This document shows positions 1 to 9,080 of a stretch of 49,835 bases of DNA, piece after piece. The first letter of the stretch is position 1, and the number at the start of each line of letters is the position of its first letter. Made by a program: the position numbers and the translations under genes. Source of the stretch: Deltaproteobacteria bacterium (GTDB lineage Bacteria; Desulfobacterota; Desulfarculia; Adiutricales; Adiutricaceae); assembly GCA_031276635.1 (NCBI GenBank), contig JAISMU010000008.1:1-49835 (forward strand). The letters are read 5' to 3'. Under the pieces are notes generated by a model. It saw only the letters and a list, made by a program, of their open reading frames with translations. It was not told the DNA's origin and did not search any database.

Positions 1-54
1 GCTGTTTGTCTGGGATTTTCTGATAACCAGCCATTTATGCGCTTCTCTCTCAAA

Positions 55-96
55 GGGCCATCATTCTGACGACTCAACCGTCAGAACGATGGCTCT
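55..96. terminator. Stem-loop, terminator-like
   Basis: Arms at 56-71 and 79-94 pair almost perfectly (ggccatcattctgacg against cgtcagaacgatggct) around a 7-nt loop. A short T/A-rich stretch follows. It could be a Rho-independent terminator of a gene left of the window. The T-run is poor, so this is only a candidate. Confidence 0.35.
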
Positions 97-387
97 CTTA
101 ATTTAAAGTCCCTTTTTCCCGCTTCACCCCCAGGCCACTAGCTTTTCAGGCTGAGCTAGGGTCGGCTTTTCAATATCAAGCGTAAATAAATATAAACATT
201 ATGGCCGATTATGATTTAAAAATAATGAGGTGAGTCAACTCATTTATGGTTCAGGAGCTTCAAAAGATTTTATCAGGATGGTCAGAAAGGAGTTTTCTTC
301 AACCAATCGTCAGTGGCCGGCTCCGCGAGCCAAGCGTGGCCACCTTCCATTGATAATCAGTTGAAGCCAGGGTTTTCCCTGGTCTAG

Positions 388-905
388 TTTTTTTAGCTCA
401 CCGCGGCCACTATTTTTGCCATTTCCTTAATTAGATTGTCCTGTTCCTCTTCGACCATGATCAGTTCCACCGGCTCAATCCCAATGGACCAAAAAGGACA
501 CTTTTTTGTCGACCGAGGTGTGTTTTCAGACTTTTATTGTTTGAGGGCCACGGCGAGATTTGCGGCCTGGGGCGGCTGGGCCACGAGGACATACTTGAGG
601 ACCAGAAAAATAAAGTTTTCCAGATGGCCGGAATCTTAAGGGGTAGCCGGAGATTTTCATGAGGGTCAGGATCCGCTGGGCCACCATGGCCCCATTGCCG
701 GTGATGGCGTGGTCCTGGAAGATCAAGCCCTGACTTTATCTCCTGAAATTTAGGCCATAGGTTCGATGGCCCTCATAACCTAATGATCCCCAATTTGGTT
801 CGACTGAATTTCAGGTCCTGGTTTTATCCAGGACCCGCTCCAAGCCAAGGTCGCTTCTGACCGTGGCGTCGATGGAGTTAAGGGCCGAGTTTTTTTTATC
901 AGGTC
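388..905 (-). pseudogene. Decayed partial copy of glmM (3' half)
   Basis: Read on the plus strand, this stretch aligns base by base with the 3' half of the intact glmM at 6569 to about 7105. Shared landmarks, in the same order, include the end tttttttagctc/accgcgg, the block around tccttaat..agatt, ccaccggctca, the cgaccgaggtg/cgg segment, ggcggctgggccac, tggcgtggtcc and tgaccgtggcg. Many substitutions, short deletions and stops break the frame, including in the phosphosugar-binding segment near the C-terminus. Similarity fades after about 905. It is therefore an old, non-functional duplicate rather than a gene. The sequence shows the similarity directly; tandem duplication as its origin is inference. 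Confidence 0.78.
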
Positions 906-2685
906 TCCTCAGGACCAGCCTCACCAGTCAATCCGCAGGTTTGGCCGGATTTCAAGAGCCTTAGTTGATTTTGGAAATCTCGCTCGCGAAAAATACCTGT
1001 CTTCACCGCGTAAAAACAATGACTTTTTGGCTTTTCAGGGGGTGAGAGCGGATTCTTCGTCCGACCGGCTGGTCTTTCTCACGGGCGAATCAGGCTAGGG
1101 AGTCTGGACTCTTCGCCCGATTTTTAGCCGGGAGAACAGGTGGGGAGAGAAATAGGCGCCTCGGTTTTTCGCGGCCATTATTAGACAATAACTACTTTTG
1201 TTGAAATATTTTTTTCTCTACTCAAGATAGACCGAGTTATATCGGCAACCACCCCATAGTTGGATATGGGTACCTTCAACTGGCGAATTTCGGCTGAATA
1301 AGGCGAGGCGCGACTTTTGGCTGGAATATTTGATTGATAATTGGGGCAATGATTTAGAACAGGTCCTGGTGAGTCGGTCTGAAATAACTTTAAAAAGGTT
1401 GGTCTGCGGGTGAGCGACAGGCTCGGAATGTTTTCTTCGTGTCCTTGAGGCCTTCACTCCTAGGGCTCGCGGAGTTAAAGGTCGCGTCCTCTCAGGATTT
1501 CTGAATTTCACTATTTTTGGTGAGGCCCAAACTCAATGGAATAGTTTTAATTTTTGCATTGATTTTGATTAATAGTTCTCTTTATATAATATTAGAAAAA
1601 TTTTTTATTTAGAAATAATTTATAATCAACTTTTATGTTTATTAAAATTGTAATAATAAAAATTTATTAGTTTTAATTCATAATAGATATTAATTCACCT
1701 AAAAAAATTAAAATTAAGGCCTGGCGGGCGTGGGTGAGGAGAGGTTTTTCGGTTGTTTTTTTAAGACTCCAGCAGGGGATTTATCCCCAGAAGCCGACAA
1801 AACCGCAAATCACCTTGCCTTGATTTCCTTTATTTAACCATTTTTTGCGAAAGAAGCCAGTAAAAAAAATTGTCATTTCTTAAAAATTAACTATTTTTGG
1901 TAATTGTTTTATTTGACGGAGAGGTTATTCTTTTACAAGGTTAAATGATCAATTGACAACTGGACAGGCCATCTGCGGACCGGCCATCTGAATGGAGTGA
2001 GGTTTTTATGCGCTCCTGGCTGGTTATGGATTTTGTCAAATAAATTCAGAAAGTTAGTCATGGCGAATGACATTTAATTTTTAAATTTTGATATTTATTA
2101 TAAAATAATAATAATAAACAAAGTAATTATAGTAATTATTTATTTTTTTCATTAGAATTACATATTGATATAAAGAATTAACTTAACAGGTAGGGCCCCT
2201 TTAGGGAGGGTGATGGAAGGTATTACAGCCTTTTGGTCTGTGCCTGAATTTGAGATGGTGGATTCTCTCGAAAAAAACTTAAATAGATGATTGGTGACAG
2301 TCATTACAACTGAGTTTTTTATTGATATATAATTTAACGATTTATTTAAGTATTTTATAATAAATAATGAAATAAAAATCATTAGTAAAATAATTACTAA
2401 GTAATTCATCAGAACAAATGATCGTACGCCAACAGGAAAAATTTTAAAAAAACAGTTAATAATCTTATTATATTTAATTAATAAATTTATTTTTTAACAT
2501 AATAATTATTACATATTAAATTATTATTATATTATAAATAAATAAAAACAAAATATGATTTAAATTATAAGATTTATTTATAATAAAATTTTTATTGTAG
2601 TGGCATAATTATAACTTAACATCTAAAAAATTTAATATATATATATAATTTTTAAATATATCGATACTGCTTAAGGCAATCTTAA
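906..2685. other. Gene-poor A/T-rich spacer
   Basis: I see no supportable gene here. Short GC-rich islands (about 930-1160, 1240-1520, 1720-1830, 1960-2040) sit in very A/T-rich DNA and carry stops in all frames, as expected for decayed genes that I cannot identify. A perfect 8-bp inverted repeat, CGGGCGAA at 1082-1089 and TTCGCCCG at 1112-1119 followed by TTTTT, looks like a terminator. The last 250 bases before 2686 are nearly pure A/T and probably hold the promoter of the next gene, but no single -35/-10 pair stands out. Confidence 0.5.
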
Positions 2686-3924
2686 ATGTATAGAACATTT
2701 ATTTTTTTAGTTATATTGGCCTTGTTTTTAACCTCGATCCCGTTAGGGGCCGCGTCTCCAGATCTGGCCTCGGTGGCCGAATGGAAGCGGGCTGAAAATT
2801 TTCTGATCAATAAACGGCCTCAAGAGGCGTATGAACTTTTTAAGGTTCTGCTGGGCCGCTATCCAGGGCACAGCTCGTTGACGCTGGGCCTGGCCAGGAG
2901 CTCGGCCTTGACCGGTCGCTTCCAGGAGGCCTTGGAAATTTATCGACAACTCTTAGCCAAGTTCCCTGGGGATCCGATTTTGCTCAACGAGAGAGACCAG
3001 GTTCAGGGCCTTTTGACGGGGTCCGCTTCCCCAACCAGTGTTAGCTTCCGGATGCGGGCCGGAATCTTGTATGACTCTAACGCTAACCAGGGGGCTCCGG
3101 ACGATCTGGTCCTGAACATCGGTGGTTTCGTCGCTACCATAAAAGACACTAAAAGAATCCCAACCATGGGCGGCTATTTCGGGGCCAATTTCAATATTTC
3201 TCATCGCCTGGGCGAGGGGGGCCCCTGGAGTCTGGTCGGGGACTCGGGTCTCTACATACGGGGCAATGAGGACTCGGATTTGAATGACATTAAAAGCAGT
3301 GAGTGGCAATGGTTCCGGGTGGGGGGAGGTTTGAGGTACGCCAAGGGCCAGAATTTGTTTGAGTTCCGGATCAAAGGAGAGTTTTTTGACTATGAGCTGA
3401 CTAACCGGGTCATCTCCTGGGGACCGGAGCTGATTTACCTGCGGGCGGTGACTCCCAAGTTTCATTTGATTTCTCAGTTTAGCCTGGATTATCGCGATTA
3501 TCAGCGCAGCCCTGATAGGGATGGCGATTACGGGCAAATCTATCAAAACGCTCGTTTATTCTTTGGGGATAACACAAACAGTTTGACTTTCGGGGTGGGC
3601 TATCTGTGGGGTCGACCCAAGTTGGACAGTCTGGGATATTATGGCGTCTCAATTCCCTTAAGGCTGACTCTGCGTTTGACCGAGAATTGGGAGCTGTCTC
3701 CCCATTTTACTTATATTCAGGAAAAATATCGGGGGCGGGGCATTTTTATTGATAAAGACGATCGCCAGGACAAGAAAATCCGCTCGGGGTTGGATGTCTT
3801 TTACAAAATCAATGATCGCCTGCGGGTTGAGTTTAATTTCAGCTACAACCGCGCTGACTCCAACAGCGTCTTTTATGAGTATGTTCAGCATTCTCTGAGT
3901 TTGGGCCTGTCGTGGGGATTTTAG
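2686..3924 (+). CDS. Outer-membrane TPR/beta-barrel protein, Slam-like
   Basis: A 412-residue exported protein. A signal peptide occupies residues 1-23 (hydrophobic FIFLVILALFLTSIPLG). TPR-like helices follow at about 30-110 (EAYELFKVLLGRYPGHSS, EALEIYRQLLAKFPGDP). From about 118 to the end there are alternating amphipathic strands with many aromatic residues, ending in a terminal Phe (SLGLSWGF), as in outer-membrane beta-barrels. This layout, with the motif YDSNAN early in the barrel, matches the surface lipoprotein assembly modifier family (Slam, DUF560; the type XI secretion translocon). Slam proteins move cargo across the outer membrane. The next gene, 55 bases downstream, encodes an exported FecR-domain protein with C-terminal beta repeats and could be the cargo. 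AAGGC lies about 10 bases before the ATG. A generic TPR-porin is the alternative. Confidence 0.72.
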   Translation: MYRTFIFLVILALFLTSIPLGAASPDLASVAEWKRAENFLINKRPQEAYELFKVLLGRYPGHSSLTLGLARSSALTGRFQEALEIYRQLLAKFPGDPILLNERDQVQGLLTGSASPTSVSFRMRAGILYDSNANQGAPDDLVLNIGGFVATIKDTKRIPTMGGYFGANFNISHRLGEGGPWSLVGDSGLYIRGNEDSDLNDIKSSEWQWFRVGGGLRYAKGQNLFEFRIKGEFFDYELTNRVISWGPELIYLRAVTPKFHLISQFSLDYRDYQRSPDRDGDYGQIYQNARLFFGDNTNSLTFGVGYLWGRPKLDSLGYYGVSIPLRLTLRLTENWELSPHFTYIQEKYRGRGIFIDKDDRQDKKIRSGLDVFYKINDRLRVEFNFSYNRADSNSVFYEYVQHSLSLGLSWGF

Positions 3925-3979
3925 TTATTCGGGAAGCCCGATTATTATTTATACGCTGAAAATCATAAGGTGAATTATT

Positions 3980-5857
3980 ATGCCAGATAAAGCCAAAATA
4001 TTTTACTTAGGGCTTTTAGCCTTATGGGTTGGGCTCGTTTTTGGGGCTTGGGGAGCTCCGGCTCAGGCTCAGGAAGGCTCTGGGGCCACGGTTTTAAAAA
4101 TCGCCGGCAAGGCGGAGATTTTAAGTCAGGGTCAGCGTCAGCCAGCGCGCGAAGGTTACAGGTTATCGCCTGGTCAATCCATTCAATTGATTGGCGGAGG
4201 AGAAGTGCGCTTATCCACCGCTGGAGGCCGGGTGCAGGTCCGGGTTTTGGCTGACACCACTGTCAAATACGATGGCGAGGTAGACGCTAATGGCCAACCT
4301 TGGGGCCCTACCTCCAGATACCGCGAGGTTTCCACCGGAGGCTCGGGTCAAATGGCTCCCCAGCTCAGTGTCCCAGTTGGGAAACTGGAGGTTCAAGTGG
4401 AGTCAGGTCAGGAGCTCAGGGTGGTTTGTCCCTTAATCATGGCCGCCGTCCGCGGCACAAAGTTTAACATTAACGTGGAGCGAGATGGCACCTCATTGGT
4501 GGCGACCTTGGAAGGTCGGGTGGCCACCTATGGTCGCAATGGCGAGATTCGTTTGACCTCAGCCGGTCAAAACTCTCAGGTTACGGCTCGGGCCTATTCC
4601 AATTTCCTGGCCAATCGGGGCGTCGCGGCTCCTCAAGGCTCCTGGCGGGAGATTCCGGCTGAAACCCAGGCCGAGGTGGATGACCAAACGCTCGGGGAAA
4701 TTTTTGATCCCGAGGGTGGGGGTCTTTTGGCGGCGGTTTTGGCTAATCCTGACGCCAACCCCACCGATGGCGTGAACGCCCTGGCCATTGAGACGACCAG
4801 CGTTGAGTCGGGCTCGCTTTTTGTGGCCAGCCCCTTGGAGGCCAGTTCGGTCTCGGAGCCCCCGATCAGCCAGAATTTTGGCGCTGAAGGCGTGACGAAT
4901 ATGCCGGAATCGCCTCTTTTAGAAGAGGGGTTGCCGGACACAAACCAAGGGTTGCCGGACACAAACATTGATACACCACTGCCCGTGGTGACTGGCCAGG
5001 CTCATTTTATCGGCGGCTTCACTCTCTCTGGCGCGCCTTATTCCAACACTTTGCGTTTTGATCTTGATTTAGCCACAGGGGCGATTTCAAACGCTGGTTT
5101 TTTAATTGAGTATAAGAACGCCTTGGGGAATTTTCCTAGGGTATACGCTGGTGGTGGCTCAGGTCAGGTCAACCCGAGCTCTTGGTCTTTTGTCATTTCT
5201 GGTTTCACCATGACCAACTTTGAAGACGACAAATATTGCCTGACCTGCTCTTATGGGTCTTTGGGGCCCAACACTAGCATTTCTGGGTCTTTCGGCGGCC
5301 CCATGAATTTTGGCCAAACGGGATCTGGCTCTTTTAACCCGGAATATGTCTTCTCATCTGGTTCCTCTGTCTCTTACCTGGCGACCGCTTATAATTTCGC
5401 CGGAGATCTAAATCACAATCCGGTGGTTAGGGTCCATGGCGATTTTAATCTCGCGTCGGTTACGCCAATAAGCACTATAGATAATACGTTTGATCTGGCC
5501 CTGAATTTGAATAACGGGCAGATCTTAACCGGGATGGTTGCCATTAAGTACCTGGATGTCATTAGCGCCGAACATTCTTACCTTCTTGGCGGTGGCTCTG
5601 GCTCGGTTACTGGCGACGCCTTTCAGGTCTCTTTCTCTGAAGGGAGTTATCAGCCACCTTCTGGCGTGTCGATTGCCTTAACCGGCTCAACATTGAATGG
5701 ACATTTTGACTCCAGCTCGCCTGAAGTTGATACGAATGTTTTGTCAGGACCGGGCAGCCAGTTAAATATTGTTTATGGAACGCCCCCCGTCTCGCCAAAC
5801 AGTTTACCGACGACCACGCCCATCAATGCAGGGAGAATCCACCCTCCATGGTATTGA
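3980..5857 (+). CDS. Exported FecR-domain protein with tandem C-terminal beta repeats
   Basis: A 625-residue protein. The signal peptide is residues 1-31, with likely cleavage after AQA. There is no lipobox Cys. Residues about 45-200 form a FecR domain: SPGQSIQLIGGGEVRLS, a VRGTKFNI core typical of the family, and LEGRVATYG. Residues 200-330 are a low-complexity linker with a direct repeat GLPDTNQ/GLPDTN. The C-terminal ~290 residues contain two diverged copies of one beta-rich module, about 338-465 and 483-605. Shared landmarks are TLRFDLDLATGAI/TFDLALNLNNGQI and GGGSGQV/GGGSGSV. The module resembles the soluble barrel domains of Slam cargos only in general style. AAGGTG lies 8 bases before the ATG. 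It is probably co-transcribed with the upstream barrel gene. FecR-domain fold: confident. Secreted or surface role: inferred. Confidence 0.72.
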   Translation: MPDKAKIFYLGLLALWVGLVFGAWGAPAQAQEGSGATVLKIAGKAEILSQGQRQPAREGYRLSPGQSIQLIGGGEVRLSTAGGRVQVRVLADTTVKYDGEVDANGQPWGPTSRYREVSTGGSGQMAPQLSVPVGKLEVQVESGQELRVVCPLIMAAVRGTKFNINVERDGTSLVATLEGRVATYGRNGEIRLTSAGQNSQVTARAYSNFLANRGVAAPQGSWREIPAETQAEVDDQTLGEIFDPEGGGLLAAVLANPDANPTDGVNALAIETTSVESGSLFVASPLEASSVSEPPISQNFGAEGVTNMPESPLLEEGLPDTNQGLPDTNIDTPLPVVTGQAHFIGGFTLSGAPYSNTLRFDLDLATGAISNAGFLIEYKNALGNFPRVYAGGGSGQVNPSSWSFVISGFTMTNFEDDKYCLTCSYGSLGPNTSISGSFGGPMNFGQTGSGSFNPEYVFSSGSSVSYLATAYNFAGDLNHNPVVRVHGDFNLASVTPISTIDNTFDLALNLNNGQILTGMVAIKYLDVISAEHSYLLGGGSGSVTGDAFQVSFSEGSYQPPSGVSIALTGSTLNGHFDSSSPEVDTNVLSGPGSQLNIVYGTPPVSPNSLPTTTPINAGRIHPPWY

Positions 5858-5959
5858 CCCGCTTCTGACAAAATACAGATTTTGAGAATTGTGTTTTCTT
5901 ATAATAAAACGTAATTTTTTTAACTTTAATTATGGGCGCGATTGTGGCCGAAAATTTTA

Positions 5960-6131
5960 ATGCCGCTCAGAGTTCGATAGCGCGGAGAGAGTCGGGTTTA
6001 TTGACTATGAGTTTAATAATCTGGCTCTCTCCTGAGGACCGGAGCTGACCTACTCGTGGATGACGCGGGTCAGGTTTTACTTGATTTCTCATTTTATCCA
6101 GGCTCGTCGCGTTTATAAGCTCGGCCAGGAG
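5960..6131 (+). pseudogene. Decayed fragment of the upstream barrel gene
   Basis: This stretch aligns with about 3350-3515 of the outer-membrane barrel gene at 2686-3924. Shared landmarks in order are gagttc, ggagag, tttgactatgag, gaccggagctga, tttgatttct/cttgatttct, and a final segment around tcgcg. Substitutions and stops (for example TGA within the first 60 bases of the alignment) rule out function. Together with the glmM relic at 388-905 it suggests that this neighbourhood was once duplicated. Confidence 0.65.
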
Positions 6132-6573
6132 TAGAAAGCGATTATGGCTAACAAATCGCTAATATTTTTCTTTAATGATAACCCGAAATATTATTTAATA
6201 AATTGGATAAATATTTTTGTAATTACTGGGCGGATTTTAAATTTATTTTTGGCCGGTCCCGGTCTTTTGCGCCTCAACATAATTTATCCAATAGCCCAGG
6301 TTCCAGGTTTTAGATCGGTTAGGACTGGCTTCCCTTCGGAGAGCTTCTTCATTCCTAAATCTGGCGAGGGTTTAATCTGGCGGAGTTGAGCGTTTTGTTT
6401 GGGGGCGGCCTGTAAAGGCGCGTCGTTGTCCTTGACCAGGCTGACGTGGTCGCGGCATGGGTAACCGTCCAAAGTAAATTGGAATGAGTCTGACCAGGAG
6501 ATTTGTCTCGGAAACGGCCTAGCTGAGGCCTGGGCGGCTTTGGTCGAAAGTAAAAATTGCCCAAGATATTTTT
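6132..6573. other. Spacer with unidentified GC-rich island
   Basis: The first 150 bases are A/T-rich. The part from about 6285 to 6480 has coding-like base composition and reads on the minus strand without a stop for about 63 codons, but it has no convincing start signal and I recognise no family. It may be another relic. The longest plus-strand frame (6144-6389) spans the A/T-rich part and is not credible as a gene. No clear terminator is seen after glmM. Confidence 0.35.
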
Positions 6574-7941
6574 TTAGCTCGCCGCGGCCACCACCTGAGC
6601 CAGCTCCTGGGCCATCTCCTTAATCAGATCTTCCCGCTCCCCCTCGACCATGACTCGCACCACCGGCTCAGTCCCAGAGGGTCGCAAAAGGACCCGGCCC
6701 TGGCGACCGAGGCGGCTTTTCAGCTCTTTTTCCTTTTTAAGGACCTCCGGGAGCTTGGCGGCCTGGATCGGCTGGGCCACCGGGACATTCAAGAGGATTT
6801 GGGGAAACAGGGTCATCCGGGTGGCCAGGTCGCGCAAGGGGCAACCAGTGGTTTTCATGATGGCTAGGGTCTGCAGGGCCGCCAGGGCTCCATCGCCGGT
6901 GGTGGCGTGGTCCAGAAAGATCAGGTGCCCCGATTTCTCACCCCCGAAATTCAGCCCCTCTTTGCGTAAAACCTCAGCCACGTAGCGGTCGCCCACGTTG
7001 GTGCGGATGAGTTTGATGCCCTCTTTTTCCAGGGCCCTCTCCAAGCCCATGTTGCTCATGACCGTGGCGGCGATGGTGTTATGGGTCAGGAGTTTTTTCT
7101 TTTTCAGGTGCCAGGCGCATAAAAACATGATCTGGTCCCCGTCGACCACCTCGCCCCGGTGATCGAGAAGAATGGCCCGGTCGGCGTCCCCATCGAGAGC
7201 CACGCCGAGATCAGCCCGGAACTCCAAGACTTTTTCGGCGCAGACTTCGGGGTGCAGCGAGCCGACCCCCCGGTTAATGTTGTAGCCATCCGGCTGGGCT
7301 CCCAGGACGTGGACCGTGGCCCCCAGCTCCTCAAAAACCGCCGGGGCTGACTTCCAGGCCGCCCCATTGGCGCAGTCCAGGACAATGGTGAGGCCGTCCA
7401 GGTCCATGGTCTTGGGAAAAGTGTTTTTCAGGGCCACCACGTAGCGGCCCACCGCGTCCCGGATGGGCCAGGCCCGGCCCACGGTTTCGGCCGGCGGGCG
7501 GTTCTGGTTGAGTTGGGGGTCGGCCATCAGGCTCTCCAGGCGGGCCTCCGTCTCGTCGGGCAGTTTGTAGCCCTGGCCGTCGAAAATTTTCAGGCCATTA
7601 TCCTGATAGGGGTTGTGGGAGGCGCTGATGACCAGCCCGGCGTCGGCTCGGGTGGAAGCGGTCAAATTGGCCAGGCCCGGGGTGGGCAGGGTCTCGGCCA
7701 GATAGACATCCCCGCCCTGGCACATGACCCCGGCGGAAACCGCCCCGGCCAACATGTCCCCGGAAAGGCGGGTGTCTTTGCCGACCACAATCTTGGGCCG
7801 GCGATTAAGCCCTTTAGTCTCTTTTAATAAAAAAGTCAGAGCCCGGCCTAGGGACATGGCGGTCTCGGCGGTCATGGGGGGGCGACCGACCACTCCGCGA
7901 ATGCCATCGGTGCCAAAAAGAAGTCGAGTGGGGGTAGTCAT
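6574..7941 (-). CDS. glmM: Phosphoglucosamine mutase GlmM
   Basis: A 455-residue cytoplasmic enzyme that converts glucosamine-6-phosphate to glucosamine-1-phosphate on the way to UDP-GlcNAc, hence peptidoglycan and LPS. Its length is the family norm. The N-terminal FGTDGIRG, the active-site loop ISASHNPYQDNGLKIF with phospho-Ser108, the metal-binding DGDADR, the sugar-binding GGEKSGH and the C-terminal phosphate-binding RPSGTEPVVRVMVEG are all present. It is the last gene of the minus-strand run ftsH-folP-cdaA-ybbR-glmM, 119 bases after ybbR. In Firmicutes CdaA and CdaR interact with GlmM, so the grouping suggests that c-di-AMP synthesis and cell-wall precursor supply are linked here too. A decayed second copy of its 3' half lies at 388-905. 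Confidence 0.97.
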   Translation of the reverse strand: MTTPTRLLFGTDGIRGVVGRPPMTAETAMSLGRALTFLLKETKGLNRRPKIVVGKDTRLSGDMLAGAVSAGVMCQGGDVYLAETLPTPGLANLTASTRADAGLVISASHNPYQDNGLKIFDGQGYKLPDETEARLESLMADPQLNQNRPPAETVGRAWPIRDAVGRYVVALKNTFPKTMDLDGLTIVLDCANGAAWKSAPAVFEELGATVHVLGAQPDGYNINRGVGSLHPEVCAEKVLEFRADLGVALDGDADRAILLDHRGEVVDGDQIMFLCAWHLKKKKLLTHNTIAATVMSNMGLERALEKEGIKLIRTNVGDRYVAEVLRKEGLNFGGEKSGHLIFLDHATTGDGALAALQTLAIMKTTGCPLRDLATRMTLFPQILLNVPVAQPIQAAKLPEVLKKEKELKSRLGRQGRVLLRPSGTEPVVRVMVEGEREDLIKEMAQELAQVVAAAS

Positions 7942-8060
7942 GGGTTTACGCTCATAATTTTTATTTTCGGCTTCCTGGTTTTTGGTGGCATTATTTTTGA
8001 CTCCCTGAGTTTTGGTTTAGGGTTTTCAGATCCGGCTTTCAGGCTCATCTCGGCCCGCCC

Positions 8061-9026
8061 TCAAGGTTTAAGCGGGTCCTGTCGCGGAACCTTGCTTATC
8101 GTCAGGTGCGAGGGCTCAATGGACTCAATTTTGGCCCATTCCAGCCGACTGGTCCCCACGATCTGCGGGCGTAGGTTACCCTGACCTTTCAGCTCCTCTA
8201 AGGTCAGCTGGACGCTCAGCTTAAAATCATCGGGGAGGGGAGCGGGTTTGTTCTTGGGCCAGGAGACTTTCAGCGTGGCTTGTTCCGGCCGCATTTTCAG
8301 CGGAACCGGCGGGCCGTTCCAGATGGGCGCGTCGAGGTGGATAGGCAGTAGAAAAGTTTGGCTGTCCTGGAGCGTGATGACCGGAACCGTGGCCTTAAAC
8401 AGGCCGGGGGTAAATTTCAGCAAATTTTCGTGGTTAGGAGCCAGAGGTTTGAGATAAAGAACAGAGTCCGGCCCGGTAACCTCATTAAGGCGAATCGGGG
8501 TGAGGGGGACCACGCTCAACTGGTCGAGGCGGTTAGTCGGACCCGTGGCCGTAACCTCCTGGGGCTCAATGTTCAGAGGGCCAGTCATCTGGAGGTAGTT
8601 CGGCAACTCGCCCATAACCTCGGCCTTCACTGGTATGGTCCTGTTGACGATCTCGTATAAATTAAAGGTGATTTCCTCGGGGATGAATTTTGGTTCCTGA
8701 ACGCCCCGGGGCAGTTTGGGTTTGAGATCCGCCTCAGACAGGTGGATGGTGTGAGAGCCGGGGCTGGCGTTGGTCAGATTAACCTGTAAACTGTATTTGG
8801 CCGGCTCCAGGAGGCGAATCTGAGCCATGTTGGCCTCAACCCGCAGGCTCACTTTCTTGGGGTAATCATCTTCTATGTGCAGGTCACCGGACAGTTTAGG
8901 GGGCTCAATAGTAACATCAAGATCCAGCTTGCTCTTGTTCTGCCCGGAGACACTCAACCACAGAATGAAAGCCAGGAACAGGGACAAGACAAAGAGAGCG
9001 AACTGGTTGGCGAAGAACTTTTTCAT
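8061..9026 (-). CDS. ybbR: YbbR-domain protein, CdaA regulator-like
   Basis: A 321-residue protein with a short cytoplasmic N-terminus, one membrane segment (about 8-27, FALFVLSLFLAFILWLSVSG) and an extracytoplasmic part made of YbbR-type beta repeats. Typical sequence includes ITFNLYEIVNRTIPVKAEVMG and the TATGPTNRLDQL segment near residue 165, where YbbR repeats usually read V-GP...L. YbbR/CdaR proteins bind the membrane part of diadenylate cyclase CdaA and tune its activity. The gene lies 54 bases downstream of cdaA and upstream of glmM, the same order as cdaA-cdaR-glmM in Gram-positive bacteria. The family assignment is firm; direct regulation of CdaA in this organism is inferred. The start has only a weak ribosome-binding site (CGGGAT). 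Confidence 0.88.
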   Translation of the reverse strand: MKKFFANQFALFVLSLFLAFILWLSVSGQNKSKLDLDVTIEPPKLSGDLHIEDDYPKKVSLRVEANMAQIRLLEPAKYSLQVNLTNASPGSHTIHLSEADLKPKLPRGVQEPKFIPEEITFNLYEIVNRTIPVKAEVMGELPNYLQMTGPLNIEPQEVTATGPTNRLDQLSVVPLTPIRLNEVTGPDSVLYLKPLAPNHENLLKFTPGLFKATVPVITLQDSQTFLLPIHLDAPIWNGPPVPLKMRPEQATLKVSWPKNKPAPLPDDFKLSVQLTLEELKGQGNLRPQIVGTSRLEWAKIESIEPSHLTISKVPRQDPLKP

Positions 9027-9080
9027 AATTTTATCTGAAATCCCGGCGGAGCCAAGCCTGGTTAAGGGCCTAGCTCCCGG

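Noticed and set aside
2158-2409. Minus-strand 83-codon frame with a hydrophobic N-terminus
   Set aside because: It lies in A/T-rich DNA with unusual codon use, no ribosome-binding site and no family resemblance; the hydrophobicity is a by-product of A/T richness.
6144-6389. Plus-strand 81-codon frame before glmM
   Set aside because: It crosses from A/T-rich spacer into a GC-rich island and has no start signal or domain; not coding-like overall.
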